NCBI GenBank assembly: GCA_937915865.1
Contig: CALGIG010000107.1
Coordinates: 155,087 to 219,086 of the forward strand
Length of the DNA stretch: 64,000 nucleotides
Direction of reading: 5' to 3'
From: an uncultured Prolixibacteraceae bacterium
GTDB lineage: Bacteria; Bacteroidota; Bacteroidia; Bacteroidales; Prolixibacteraceae
Within the stretch, counting starts at the first letter, position 1; each line of letters opens with the position of its first letter. Made by a program: the position numbers and the translations under genes. A model generated the notes under the pieces. The model made no database searches, was not told the origin of the DNA, and worked only from the letters and a program-made list of their open reading frames with translations. Of this stretch, positions 45,211 through 53,416 are shown piece by piece.

Positions 45211-45247
45211 GAAGCCTCCCCTAACCCCTCCGGCGGAGGGGGATTTT
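45211..45247. repeat. Palindromic dispersed repeat upstream of a permease ATG
   Basis: GAAGCCTCC start, CCCCTCCG/CGGAGGGG palindrome, GATTTT end. Closely related to the translated element at 47138-47174 (same start, end and length). Confidence 0.75.
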
Positions 45248-45300
45248 AGATTGTACTTTTCTCAAATTTGTCATCCATTATTATGCAAAACTCCTCTTTA

Positions 45301-45338
45301 AGCCCTCTCTTTCAGGGAGGGTTTGGGAGGGGTTTCCC
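45301..45338. repeat. Palindromic dispersed repeat
   Basis: AGCCCTCTCTTTCAGGGAGG-type stem followed by GGGAGGGGTTTCCC, in the spacer between an ATPase and a permease gene. Confidence 0.65.
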
Positions 45339-45341
45339 TTT

Positions 45342-46070
45342 TTACTCTACGTTTCGGGCAATTTTCAGGAACACTTCGTCCATGTTTTTTGCGCCATATT
45401 GTTTTTTTAGGTTTTCCGGCGTATCCAGAGCCTCAATTTTTCCTGTATTCATAATTGATACCCTGTTGCAGTATTCGGCCTCGTCCATGTAGTGCGTGGT
45501 CACAAAAACGGTGATGCCACGGTCGGCTGCTTCGTAAATCAGATCCCAGAATTTCCGCCGGGTAATTGGATCGACGCCTCCAGTTGGTTCATCCAGAAAA
45601 ACGATTTTTGGGTCGTGAAAAATAGCCACAGAAAATGCCAGTTTCTGTTTCCAGCCTAATGGCAAAGACCCAATTAGTGCATCCTTTGATCTTTCCAACC
45701 CCAAATCTTTCAATAATTTATCTTGTTTCTGTCTTCTCTCGGCTGGTGATATTCCATATATACCCGAGAAAAACCGAATGTTTTCTGCAACTGTAAGGTC
45801 TTCATAAAGCGAAAATTTCTGGCTCATATAACCAATGTTCCGTTTCACTTTTTCGGTTTCAGTATAAATATCGAAACCTCCAACTTTTACTTCTCCCGAA
45901 GTAGGAGACGAAAGCCCACATAAAATCTTCATGGCTGTGGTTTTACCAGCGCCATTAGCTCCTAAAAAACCGAATATTTCGCCTTGGTAAACATCAAAGT
46001 TCAGATGGTCGTTGGCTACGAACGATCCAAATTTCTTTACCAGGTTTTTTACTGTTATTACTTTTTCCAT
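45342..46070 (-). CDS. ABC efflux transporter ATP-binding protein
   Basis: 242 residues. Walker A GANGAGKT (37-44), Q-loop in NIGYMSQKFSLYEDLTVAENI, Walker B KIVFLDEPTGGVD and the H-loop TTHYMDEAEYC are intact; the signature motif reads LPLGWKQ instead of LSGGQ. Such asymmetry is common when two ATPases work as a heterodimer, here with the product of 46237-47217. Confidence 0.92.
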   Translation of the reverse strand: MEKVITVKNLVKKFGSFVANDHLNFDVYQGEIFGFLGANGAGKTTAMKILCGLSSPTSGEVKVGGFDIYTETEKVKRNIGYMSQKFSLYEDLTVAENIRFFSGIYGISPAERRQKQDKLLKDLGLERSKDALIGSLPLGWKQKLAFSVAIFHDPKIVFLDEPTGGVDPITRRKFWDLIYEAADRGITVFVTTHYMDEAEYCNRVSIMNTGKIEALDTPENLKKQYGAKNMDEVFLKIARNVE

Positions 46071-46078
46071 CTTTTTAT

Positions 46079-46118
46079 AAGCCCCTCTAAATCTCCCCGA
46101 AAGGGAGACTTTGGGATT
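46079..46118. repeat. Palindromic dispersed repeat
   Basis: AAGCCCCTCTAAATCTCCCC then GAAAGGGAGACTTTGGGATT; CTCCC/GGGAG stem between the two ATPase genes. Confidence 0.6.
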
Positions 46119-46191
46119 GTGAAAGTTATGAACATATACTCATAATAATTATGAATCCGAAATAAAGCCATAAATCTACGCCTGCCAGTTC

Positions 46192-46226
46192 TTTCTCCCC
46201 TCCTTTGGAGGGGGCGGGGGAGGCTT
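46192..46226. repeat. Palindromic dispersed repeat
   Basis: CTCCCCTCCTTTGGAGGGGG stem followed by CGGGGGAGGCTTTC, just beyond the stop of the 326-residue ATPase gene. Confidence 0.65.
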
Positions 46227-46236
46227 TCTTTTTCTT

Positions 46237-47217
46237 TTACTCGTTCATCATATTCATAAAAACGTCCTCAATGGTTGGTGGAATGTCGAAAACCTGTAAT
46301 TCCCGATGCTCTTTTTTCAGGAGGTAGTTTTCGAATTCGCAGGCTTCAGTCTCGTCAGCTTTGCCAGTTACATGCAAAAATTGTCCAAATGCGTAAGCCG
46401 TATCTGTCTTTTCCCATGAGCGCAAATCCTGAATTAGCCGGTGCATATCGTCCGAACGAATTGCATAGAGTTTTCGATCATAGTTCTCAACTAATTTTTG
46501 AGGTGTATTTACATCTAGTACTTTGCCTTTTTGCATAAGGGCAACCCGCGTACAAAGCATCGCTTCATCCATATATGGTGTTGATACCAAAATGGTAATT
46601 CCTTTTTCCTGGAGTTTTTTCAGCATCTCCCAGAATTCCTTACGCGATACAGCGTCAACTCCGGTTGTCGGTTCGTCCAGAACCAGTATTTCGGGTTTGT
46701 GAATCAGGGCGCACGAAAGAGCCAGTTTTTGTTTCATTCCCCCTGAGAGTTTACCGGCCAGCCTGGATTTAAATGGTTCAATCTGAATGTAAATATCTTT
46801 TATCAGGTCGTAGTTTTCGGTAATCGAAGTATTAAAAACTGTAGCAAAGAAATTCAGGTTCTCCTCCACTGTAAGGTCTTGGTAGAGTGAGAAACGACCG
46901 GGCATATAACCTACAATTTTTCTGATTTTTTTGTAATCTTTCACTACATCAAGTCCGTTCATTGTCGCAGTGCCGCTATCCTGAAAAAGTAAAGTCATCA
47001 GGATTCGCATGAGAGTCGATTTTCCGGCGCCATCGGGTCCAATCAGGCCAAATAGCTCCCCTCTGTTTATTTCCAGCGAAATGTTTTGGAGTGCCTGAAC
47101 CGGACCGTACGATTTATTGATATTTTGTATAGAGATCGAAGCCTCCTCCAATCCCCTCCGAGAGAGGGGATTTTGCGAAACATGCTGCGATGCCTTATTT
47201 TTTGAATTTGTTTTCAT
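46237..47217 (-). CDS. ABC efflux transporter ATP-binding protein with repeat-encoded N-terminus
   Basis: 326 residues. Walker A GPDGAGKST, signature LSGGMKQKLALS, Walker B ILVLDEPTTGVD, and a C-terminal extension of about 90 residues. The first recognisable ATPase residues are ISIQNINKSYGPVQAL from about residue 28. Residues 14-26 (SQNPLSRRGLEEA) are translated from a dispersed repeat at 47138-47174 and no start codon lies between repeat and domain, so the repeat is part of the protein. It pairs with the 242-residue ATPase of the same operon. Confidence 0.9.
   Translation of the reverse strand: MKTNSKNKASQHVSQNPLSRRGLEEASISIQNINKSYGPVQALQNISLEINRGELFGLIGPDGAGKSTLMRILMTLLFQDSGTATMNGLDVVKDYKKIRKIVGYMPGRFSLYQDLTVEENLNFFATVFNTSITENYDLIKDIYIQIEPFKSRLAGKLSGGMKQKLALSCALIHKPEILVLDEPTTGVDAVSRKEFWEMLKKLQEKGITILVSTPYMDEAMLCTRVALMQKGKVLDVNTPQKLVENYDRKLYAIRSDDMHRLIQDLRSWEKTDTAYAFGQFLHVTGKADETEACEFENYLLKKEHRELQVFDIPPTIEDVFMNMMNE
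47138..47174. repeat. Dispersed repeat translated in the ATPase gene
   Basis: GAAGCCTCC start and GATTTT end with a CCCCTC/GAGGGG palindrome, 37 bases like the copy at 45211-45247. It is in frame with the ATPase and adds about 12 residues. Confidence 0.75.
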
Positions 47218-47253
47218 GATTAAACGGAATAAATGTTCTGAGTTTTCAAAGTG

Positions 47254-47292
47254 AACTCCCTTCTCTTTTGGAGAAGGGCTGGGGATGAGGCT
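47254..47292. repeat. Dispersed palindromic repeat, copy 2 of the CCCTTCTC type
   Basis: Same 39-base element as 17082-17120: CCCTTCTC-TTTTG-GAGAAGGG plus TGGGGATGAGGCT, in the spacer between the HlyD and ATPase genes. Confidence 0.8.
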
Positions 47293-47298
47293 ATTCTG

Positions 47299-48180
47299 TT
47301 AAAACACCACTTCCCCGGGCATTCCAATTTTCAACGTTCCATCGTTCGGAACAAGTACTTTTACGGCGTACATCAGTTTCACCCGCTCTTCTTTTGTCTG
47401 GATAATTTTTGGTGTGAATTCCGATTCCGACGAAATCCAGGTTATTTTTCCGGTACGAGCCTGCATTTCTTTCACTCCGGCATCAATTAGCACTTTTACT
47501 TCGTTGCCAAGTTTTACATTCGGAAGTTGAGCTCCTGAAACATATACTTTCAATTCGAGATTGCTCAGGTCCGCCATTTTCAGAATAGCTTTTCCAGGAG
47601 TTGCCAGTTCGCCTTTTTCAAGGTAAGTTTCAAGAACAGTACCTTTGCCCGGACTGCAAACTTTACATTTCGATAGTTGCTCGTTAATCAAATCAAGTTG
47701 TCGCTTTACCACTTCAGCTTCACTGCCAATCAGTTGATATTGAGTATTTGTGTTAGTAATCTGGCGATCAATTACATTGGCTTGTCCGGTAATATCGTCG
47801 AATTGTTGTTGTGTTGCCGATTTTTCAGCATACATTTTTGTAATGCGGTCAACGTTTGTCTGAATATTTTTCTTTTGTTCTTTCAGCACACTAATTTGCG
47901 AAGCAACGTTTTGCCGTTTTGTTTCGGTGGCAACAAGCTGTGCCTCGGTTTGCATTTTTTTGAGGTAAAGCTCGGTGGTGTCAATCAATGCAATTGTTTG
48001 CCCCTGGGTTAATTCTAAACCTTCTTTTGTATTCATTTCCAATATTTTACCCGATGATTCAGAGGAAACGATGGTTTCTGTGGCTTCAAAATTTCCGAAG
48101 GCATCCGATTTTTTTTCTCCGTTTCGGCAGGCGGCAGTGGCAAGTAGCGCCAGCGCGATGAATTGTACTTTTTTGATCAT
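47299..48180 (-). CDS. HlyD/YbhG-type periplasmic adaptor
   Basis: 293 residues from MIKKVQF (ATG at 48178-48180); the longer open frame overlaps the TolC gene. A lipoprotein-like signal (LALLATAAC) is followed by a lipoyl half (SSESSGKILEMNTKEGLELTQG), a coiled-coil hairpin (about 75-165) and a beta-barrel domain (VYVSGAQLPNVKLGNEVKVLID). It links the inner-membrane ABC transporter to the TolC-like channel. Confidence 0.92.
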   Translation of the reverse strand: MIKKVQFIALALLATAACRNGEKKSDAFGNFEATETIVSSESSGKILEMNTKEGLELTQGQTIALIDTTELYLKKMQTEAQLVATETKRQNVASQISVLKEQKKNIQTNVDRITKMYAEKSATQQQFDDITGQANVIDRQITNTNTQYQLIGSEAEVVKRQLDLINEQLSKCKVCSPGKGTVLETYLEKGELATPGKAILKMADLSNLELKVYVSGAQLPNVKLGNEVKVLIDAGVKEMQARTGKITWISSESEFTPKIIQTKEERVKLMYAVKVLVPNDGTLKIGMPGEVVF

Positions 48181-48211
48181 GATATTTTCTGTTTTGTTTG
48201 TTTCTGATTTT

Positions 48212-49477
48212 TTACTGAATTCCACGAATGTTGGCCAGCTTTACACGGGCTTCGTTCAGTTGAATTTTGTGTGTTTCCAAAGTCAGGCGGGCGGTAGTTT
48301 CAGCATTTAAATCCTGAACATAGTCGGCAGATGTAATTGTTCCATTTTCAAGCTTCGAGGCCGATGTTTTGGTAATGCGTTCGCGCACTTCAATCAATTC
48401 CTGGTCGGTTTTCAGGAGCTCTGTGATTTGTTTTATTTGTTTCTGTTGCTGATCGGTAGCTATATCAATATTTTGTTCAAATGATTTCTGTTTGGTTTGA
48501 ACCATTTCCTGCTGAAGTTTGAGTATTTGTTGTTGCCTGCCCGTAGTCTTCCAATCGAAAACATTCCAGCTAAAACCCATGCCAACCATGTAATACGTGT
48601 CGAATTTGGTGTTGAGCATGTTTAATCCCGGGCGCCCGTAACCTGCCTGACCAAAACCAAATAGTTTCGGGTTGCGCTGTTTTTTCAGAAGTTCGGAATT
48701 GGCGTCCAATAGTTGCGTTTGTTTGGCAAACAAATCGAGTTCGGGGCGCATCAATGGCTTGTCTAAAATAAAAGTATCGTCGTTCATTTCCAGTTTCTGA
48801 AATTGGTCGGCTGTTTTTCCGGTCAGGATGGCTAAAGCGTAGCGAACTGTTTCGAGATTGGTACTTAATTCGAGTAACTGCTGTCGGGTTTTTAACAGTT
48901 CGGCCAAAATCTGGTCGAGCTCCGACGAAAGAACTACTCCGTTTTTTACTGCCGATTCCATAATTTTCTTTCGCTCAGCCAATGTTTCTGTTTTTTTGTC
49001 CAGAATCTTTTGGTTTTCCTGAATTAGTAAACTTGTGAAAAAGAATTGGTTAACGCGTTCTTTTACCTGATAAAGTTCAACTTCGGTTTGTTGCTGGTTT
49101 CCTGCATTTTCGGCCATGTTCAGTTTTTCTTTTGCCTTGGTAACACCTCCATCCCATATAGTTTGTTTCAAATCGAGATATTCTTTATACTGGTCTTTAT
49201 CAACCGTAGGGATAGTCATGTTGGGAAGCGAAAGCCCTATTTTAGTTACATCTGACTGGTAGGTGGCTTGCCCGTTTAAAGTTACCTGAGGCAGGTAGCT
49301 GGTCGAATTGTTCTGGTTCTTAAGGTCGAGAATCTGCTGATAAATTTCTAGCTGTTTGAGCACCGGATGATTTTCGCGGGCCCATTTCTGGCATTGCTCA
49401 AGTTTAACAGATTCCTGCGCCCACAGCACTTGTAAGGGTAAAATGAGGGCAAAGAACATGAGTTTAATTGTTTTCAT
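48212..49477 (-). CDS. TolC-family outer-membrane efflux channel
   Basis: 421 residues with a signal peptide (LMFFALILPLQVLWAQ). Two long helical repeats typical of outer-membrane factors are seen, with the usual AxxxYLPQVTLNGQA-type beta segment (TSYLPQVTLNGQATYQSD). First gene of the efflux operon, downstream of TetR. Confidence 0.93.
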   Translation of the reverse strand: MKTIKLMFFALILPLQVLWAQESVKLEQCQKWARENHPVLKQLEIYQQILDLKNQNNSTSYLPQVTLNGQATYQSDVTKIGLSLPNMTIPTVDKDQYKEYLDLKQTIWDGGVTKAKEKLNMAENAGNQQQTEVELYQVKERVNQFFFTSLLIQENQKILDKKTETLAERKKIMESAVKNGVVLSSELDQILAELLKTRQQLLELSTNLETVRYALAILTGKTADQFQKLEMNDDTFILDKPLMRPELDLFAKQTQLLDANSELLKKQRNPKLFGFGQAGYGRPGLNMLNTKFDTYYMVGMGFSWNVFDWKTTGRQQQILKLQQEMVQTKQKSFEQNIDIATDQQQKQIKQITELLKTDQELIEVRERITKTSASKLENGTITSADYVQDLNAETTARLTLETHKIQLNEARVKLANIRGIQ

Positions 49478-49565
49478 TTGTATGTATTTTTGTTTATCGT
49501 CTTATAATCTGCGTATTGCCATTTTTTCTTTTTTTGAATGTCACAACGAAATGGAATAGCCATTT

Positions 49566-49599
49566 ATTCGCTTCGCGGATTTCCGCTTCGCTCCAATTC
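49566..49599. repeat. CTTCGCT-type dispersed repeat, copy 1
   Basis: ATTCGCTTCGCGGATTTCCG then CTTCGCTCCAATT. A related copy is at 56297-56330. It is followed at 49613-49629 by TCTCGCCT/AGGCGAGA, a near-perfect palindrome. Confidence 0.65.
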
Positions 49600-49648
49600 A
49601 TTTTCGGTTTGTCTCGCCTAAGGCGAGATGGTTATTTCATGGGATATT

Positions 49649-50263
49649 CTATTTCTTAATTACTATTGCATCGATAACAAACTGCTTGATCACATTTGCT
49701 CGTTCGGCATAAAACATTTCAAGAGCTTTCTCATCGCCTTTAAAAAGAAGTACGTTGATTATTGGTCTGACAGCAAATGGAAACACACACATCGAAACTA
49801 TATTCAGGCCAACATGTCTTGGGTCCATACGTACAATTTCGCCTCTGTCCATAGCCATTTCTATTTGGTCCATAATTACTTGCGGGTTAAGTCCATGCTT
49901 TAAAGCGAGTTTAAACAAACCTGAAGGATCTCGGTTAAGTTCTTTCAACACAAAACCAGGGATATAGGGGTGTTTACGAAGCAAGTCGATGTAGGCGTCA
50001 ATGATTTGTTCGAGTTTTACAACAAAAGTGGTGTCGGTTTTAATAATTTGTGTAAGCTTTGGAAAAGCATATTGAATAACGTTTGAGAAAATGGCCTCGA
50101 ACAAGCGTTCTTTCGAGCGGAAGTAATAGTGCAGCAGTGCTTTGTTTATTCCTGCTTCGTCAGCAATTTCCTGCATACGAGCACCTTCCATACCTTTGGT
50201 TACAAAAACTGTTTTTGCAGCTTCCAATATTTTTTCTTCGGTACTATCTTTTTTGGGCTCCAT
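49649..50263 (-). CDS. TetR/AcrR-family repressor of the efflux operon
   Basis: 204 residues. N-terminal DNA-binding helices ILEAAKTVFVTKGMEGARMQEIADEAGINKALLHYYFRSKERLFEAIF match TetR. Located directly upstream of the TolC-HlyD-ABC genes in the same direction. Its own promoter (50307-50337) and two matching operators flank the start, so autorepression is likely. The ligand, probably an exported drug, is unknown. Confidence 0.93.
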   Translation of the reverse strand: MEPKKDSTEEKILEAAKTVFVTKGMEGARMQEIADEAGINKALLHYYFRSKERLFEAIFSNVIQYAFPKLTQIIKTDTTFVVKLEQIIDAYIDLLRKHPYIPGFVLKELNRDPSGLFKLALKHGLNPQVIMDQIEMAMDRGEIVRMDPRHVGLNIVSMCVFPFAVRPIINVLLFKGDEKALEMFYAERANVIKQFVIDAIVIKK

Positions 50264-50279
50264 ATTTTTAATTATAAGG

Positions 50280-50297
50280 TTTAACTAATCGGTTAAA
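50280..50297. promoter_or_regulatory. TetR operator 1
   Basis: TTTAAC-TAATCG-GTTAAA, a perfect 6-bp dyad just downstream of the predicted tetR transcription start. It matches the reverse complement of operator 2 at 15 of 18 positions. Confidence 0.65.
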
Positions 50298-50301
50298 TTT
50301 A

Positions 50302-50337
50302 TTGGTCAAAAATAAAAGCATTATTTGATTTGACCAA
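50302..50337 (-). promoter_or_regulatory. tetR promoter with internal dyad
   Basis: Minus strand TTG (50335-50337), 20-base spacer, TATTTTTG (50307-50314). The same stretch is flanked by a perfect 9-bp inverted repeat, TTGGTCAAA (50302-50310) / TTTGACCAA (50329-50337). Confidence 0.65.
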
Positions 50338-50354
50338 AAAATTTAAATAAAAAA

Positions 50355-50372
50355 TTTAACCATTTAGTTAAT
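50355..50372. promoter_or_regulatory. TetR operator 2
   Basis: TTTAAC-CATTTA-GTTAAT; same arm sequence and 6-base spacer as operator 1. It lies just upstream of a plus-strand TAATTTTG box (50386-50393). Confidence 0.6.
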
Positions 50373-50385
50373 TTTTATAAATACC

Positions 50386-50393
50386 TAATTTTG
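50386..50393 (+). promoter_or_regulatory. Plus-strand -7 box next to operator 2
   Basis: TAATTTTG fits TAnnTTTG. Transcription from it would run into the spacer before the lysine-rich gene; it may be a divergent regulated transcript. Confidence 0.35.
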
Positions 50394-50640
50394 TGATGTT
50401 TATGTTTGTTTGTAAATTTATTATTGCAATTTTTATATCTTATGAAAGGATACTTTTTGCGTTTTGTCGAGGTGTAGCTTTTACAATCCGTCAAAACTTT
50501 TGAATTTGGGTTCTCGATTATTGGCTTGCATGCATACATTCTTATTTATTCCAATTGTTGTTTTATCAAAAAGGAAGACTGCTAACCTTAAAAAATGTAA
50601 AACCGGTTCATTTGGCTGAATATTATTGCTCAGAAAATAG

Positions 50641-50648
50641 TATTTTTG
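50641..50648 (+). promoter_or_regulatory. -7 box upstream of the lysine-rich gene
   Basis: TATTTTTG, 84 bases before the ATG at 50732. No clear -33 partner at normal spacing. Confidence 0.4.
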
Positions 50649-50731
50649 ATTTGTTCGTTGGTGGATTTTAATTTAACCAGCCACCGGAAATGAGAAATTC
50701 GAAATTTATTAATAATTAAATCTTTAGAGCC

Positions 50732-50842
50732 ATGTCGAAAGGATTAGATGCCAAAAAAGAAGCAAAGAAAGAGCCAACGAAATCGTTAAAAGAAAAGAGA
50801 GCAGAGAAAAAAGCTAAAAAAGAAAAAGGTAAATCTGCATAA
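50732..50842 (+). CDS. Tiny lysine-rich protein, 36 residues
   Basis: ATG at 50732, stop at 50840-50842. The product begins MSKGLDAKKEAKKEPTKSL and is almost entirely Lys, Glu and Ala, so it is a highly charged, probably helical or disordered cytoplasmic peptide. It has a -7 box upstream and a strong terminator 23 bases after the stop, which argues for a real small gene. Similar short lysine-rich proteins are common in Bacteroidota; function unknown. Confidence 0.75.
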   Translation: MSKGLDAKKEAKKEPTKSLKEKRAEKKAKKEKGKSA

Positions 50843-50864
50843 TTTGCTCAATGTTGGCGTGAAG

Positions 50865-50900
50865 GGCAAAGAGACAAATCTTCTCTTTGCCTTTTTATTT
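50865..50900 (+). terminator. Terminator of the lysine-rich gene
   Basis: Perfect 10-bp stem GGCAAAGAGA (50865-50874) / TCTCTTTGCC (50882-50891) with a 7-base loop, then TTTTTATTT. Confidence 0.85.
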
Positions 50901-50962
50901 GAATTTGTAATGTGATTTATGAAATATATTGATTAACCAACATAAACCTAATATCAAATGAT

Positions 50963-51772
50963 ATGAGAACTAAAACCTTGTTTTTTGCATTACTGTGTAT
51001 TTCACTTAGCTTATTTTCCTGTAAAACAAAACCTAAAAATGAAGGTTGGATTCAACTATTCAATGGGAAAGATTTGAGTGACTGGAAAATAAAGATTGCT
51101 GGCTTTCCACTCAACGAAAACTATAAAAATACATTTAGGGTTGAAGATGGTTTATTAAAAGTCAGGTATGATCAGTATGATAAATTCGATAGCCATTATG
51201 GCCATATTTTCTATAAAACGCCTTATTCGCATTATAAAATCAGGGTTGAATATCGTTTTGTTGGAGAACAATGCCAGGGCGGGCCTGGTTGGGCTTTTCG
51301 GAATAATGGGATCATGATACATTGCCAAAGTCCTGAAAGCATGGAGATTGATCAGGATTTTCCTGTTTCTGTTGAAGTTCAGCTACTTGGCGGAAATGGT
51401 AAGGATGAGCGTACTACATTGAATGTTTGCACACCTGGAACTAACATTGTTTTAAACGGAAAATTATGGACTGACCATTGTACCAATTCAACATCAAAAA
51501 CTTATCATGGCGACCAATGGGTAACAGCTGAGGTTGAAGTTCAGGGAGATTCAATTATTAAGCATATTATTGATGGAGCTGTTGTTATGCAATACTCTAA
51601 ACCACAGCTAGATGATCGTGATCCAAGTTACCAGAAACTACTTCCCCCCGATGGTAATAAATTATTGAAAAAAGGCTATATATCTTTACAGGGAGAAAGT
51701 CATCCAACCGATTTCCGGAAAATAGAGTTGCTTAATCTTGGCGACGATTGTCAGGACACACCGCTTAAGTAA
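50963..51772 (+). CDS. DUF1080 (3-keto-disaccharide hydrolase domain) lipoprotein
   Basis: 269 residues with a lipoprotein signal peptide (ISLSLFSC, lipidated cysteine at about 20). The DUF1080 domain starts WIQLFNGKDLSDWKIK and continues with SHYKIRVEYRFVG, GWAFRNNGIMIHCQ and the terminal GYISLQGESHPTDFRKIELL. The domain has a concanavalin-like jelly roll and is linked to sugar-ether or keto-glycoside cleavage in some members. Own unit. Confidence 0.88.
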   Translation: MRTKTLFFALLCISLSLFSCKTKPKNEGWIQLFNGKDLSDWKIKIAGFPLNENYKNTFRVEDGLLKVRYDQYDKFDSHYGHIFYKTPYSHYKIRVEYRFVGEQCQGGPGWAFRNNGIMIHCQSPESMEIDQDFPVSVEVQLLGGNGKDERTTLNVCTPGTNIVLNGKLWTDHCTNSTSKTYHGDQWVTAEVEVQGDSIIKHIIDGAVVMQYSKPQLDDRDPSYQKLLPPDGNKLLKKGYISLQGESHPTDFRKIELLNLGDDCQDTPLK

Positions 51773-51847
51773 AGGTTCGTCATTAATTGGAATGAATAGA
51801 GTTTTGCTTAATTTTTCGTAACTTTCAGAGATTTTAAGCAAAACAAT

Positions 51848-52348
51848 ATGGAACGATATTATTGGTCGAAAGGTGTATTGAAAAACAATCTTGAGATTGT
51901 TCACGGTACAGAGCGAGTGGGTTCCATTGTATGGGAAAGCCTGATTGGGGCAAAGGCCCATGGAATGATTTATAACAGGCGTTTTGTTCTCAATCGCGAA
52001 TTTTTTCTCTCGAAACTGGAAATTTTTGATGCCAATACCGAAGCGTTATTAGGAACAATAATGGTGAACTTATTTAATCCCCGAAGCGAGATTGTTATTA
52101 ATGGAAAGCGTTTTGAGCTTGAGGTGAAGAATTTTTGGCAATCTCGTTGGTCATGGAATTTTAATGGCGACGAACTGATAACCTATCAAAGTCACGAATT
52201 TTTGTCGAAGGATAGGGGAACAATCGAGGTTTATACCGGAAATACAGAAGAAATTGAAGTTTTATTATTACTTGGATTGTTTGTTCGTAACCAGTTTATC
52301 CTATTTATGCTGATGCTGTTAATTTTGCTGGTACTTATTGTATTTTGA
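51848..52348 (+). CDS. Hypothetical protein with C-terminal membrane anchor
   Basis: 166 residues without a signal peptide; beta-rich for about 140 residues (VGSIVWESLIGAKAHGMIYNRRFVL ... KFWQSRW-like repeats of short strands) and ending with a very hydrophobic tail (FILFMLMLLILLVLIVF). The strand pattern and WSWNF/ITYQSH segments recall tubby-like or LURP-type domains, but I would not assign it. Convergent with the LanC-like gene. Confidence 0.65.
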   Translation: MERYYWSKGVLKNNLEIVHGTERVGSIVWESLIGAKAHGMIYNRRFVLNREFFLSKLEIFDANTEALLGTIMVNLFNPRSEIVINGKRFELEVKNFWQSRWSWNFNGDELITYQSHEFLSKDRGTIEVYTGNTEEIEVLLLLGLFVRNQFILFMLMLLILLVLIVF

Positions 52349-52363
52349 CAGGCATGTTATAGT

Positions 52364-53416
52364 TTACACAAAGTGAAGTTCCGATTCGAGAATACTTGCC
52401 AGGCAGATTCCGCTTAACCCGTCACTCAACCCAGGCTGTCCCAGGATCGCCGTATTTCCGGCTTCTATCATTTGAATATAAGCAGGCTTTAATCGAGAAA
52501 TCAGCTCTTCATTAAACAATCGAATCAGTTCATAATTTGGAACAGTTGCTGGTAAGGTTGACAACGCATGACTTAGTACCCAACTCATGCCAAACCATCC
52601 ATGTCTGAAATTCAGCGCATCATAATCAATTTCTGTTTTTAGCTCGTCTAAATCTACAGAAAAAAATAAGGTTTTGATCTGTCGTTCCAACTTGTGATTA
52701 CAGAGAATCGCATTGATTCGGTGTAGTTCTGTTGCCATCCAGATCCGGTTGATGTGTAATGAAGGTAGAAAGGTTTCGAAATTCAAAACCCACTGAGCTA
52801 ATGCATTCTTAATTTTATTATTGTAAATATTCAAATTGTAAGCATTAATCAATCCGCATAGCATCAGGGGATAACGCCAGCATAAATCAAATATCATGTC
52901 TTTTGTGATTCCTGCGAATTGAGGTGTCATTATTTCGTCAAGTCTGTTTATTATTAATATCAGCAGTTCACGGTTTATTTGATACGGCATCAAATTCAGA
53001 TCGGCTGGGTTTTTTAGTCGCCTTATTAAATAAAACAAATATCCGGTTAGCCCATTGGTCAGGTCAAACGAATCAAACTTATCTTCGTTTAGGGTTTTGA
53101 AAATCCGGTGGTCAATTTCCTCCAGTATTTCATCGGCATTTCCTTCTACAAAGTGGTTTTGTATCAGGTATTCTATTCCCCAGCCTATTCCAGCAAGCCC
53201 CCACTCAAAATCGGTTGATTCAGTTGTGCTTAACCCTTCAAATATTTTGTCGAGTAACTTTTCAGCGAATTCTTCAAAGGCGCTGTCTTGCGTTTCTCTG
53301 AATAAGCAATAGTAGAATATGCAAAGACCTGTATTTCCGTGAAATAAGCCATGTGTGGCGCAACTCAAAGCTCCTGGGCGAATAATCTCTTCAATACGGG
53401 TAACTAACTGATTCAT
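52364..53416 (-). CDS. LanC-like protein without zinc ligands
   Basis: 350 residues from MNQLVTR (a preceding ATG at 53419 is also possible). Repeating glycine motifs of the LanC alpha/alpha toroid are visible: HGNTGLCIFYY, GLAGIGWGIEYLI, NGLTGYLFYLI, HGWFGMSWVLSH and GLSDGLSGICLAS. Active LanC cyclases bind zinc with Cys (WCxG) and Cys-His (CHG); here the corresponding places read WFGM and SDG. The protein is thus LanC-like but probably not a zinc-dependent cyclase. It overlaps the glycosyltransferase gene by 26 bases and is the last gene of the leader-peptide cluster. Confidence 0.75.
   Translation of the reverse strand: MNQLVTRIEEIIRPGALSCATHGLFHGNTGLCIFYYCLFRETQDSAFEEFAEKLLDKIFEGLSTTESTDFEWGLAGIGWGIEYLIQNHFVEGNADEILEEIDHRIFKTLNEDKFDSFDLTNGLTGYLFYLIRRLKNPADLNLMPYQINRELLILIINRLDEIMTPQFAGITKDMIFDLCWRYPLMLCGLINAYNLNIYNNKIKNALAQWVLNFETFLPSLHINRIWMATELHRINAILCNHKLERQIKTLFFSVDLDELKTEIDYDALNFRHGWFGMSWVLSHALSTLPATVPNYELIRLFNEELISRLKPAYIQMIEAGNTAILGQPGLSDGLSGICLASILESELHFV

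Larger units (their letters stand above)
50264..50731. other. Regulatory spacer between TetR and the lysine-rich gene
   Basis: 468 bases with no protein gene. The first 130 bases hold two operators, a 9-bp dyad and two opposite promoters; the rest is AT-rich up to a -7 box at 50641-50648. Confidence 0.55.
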
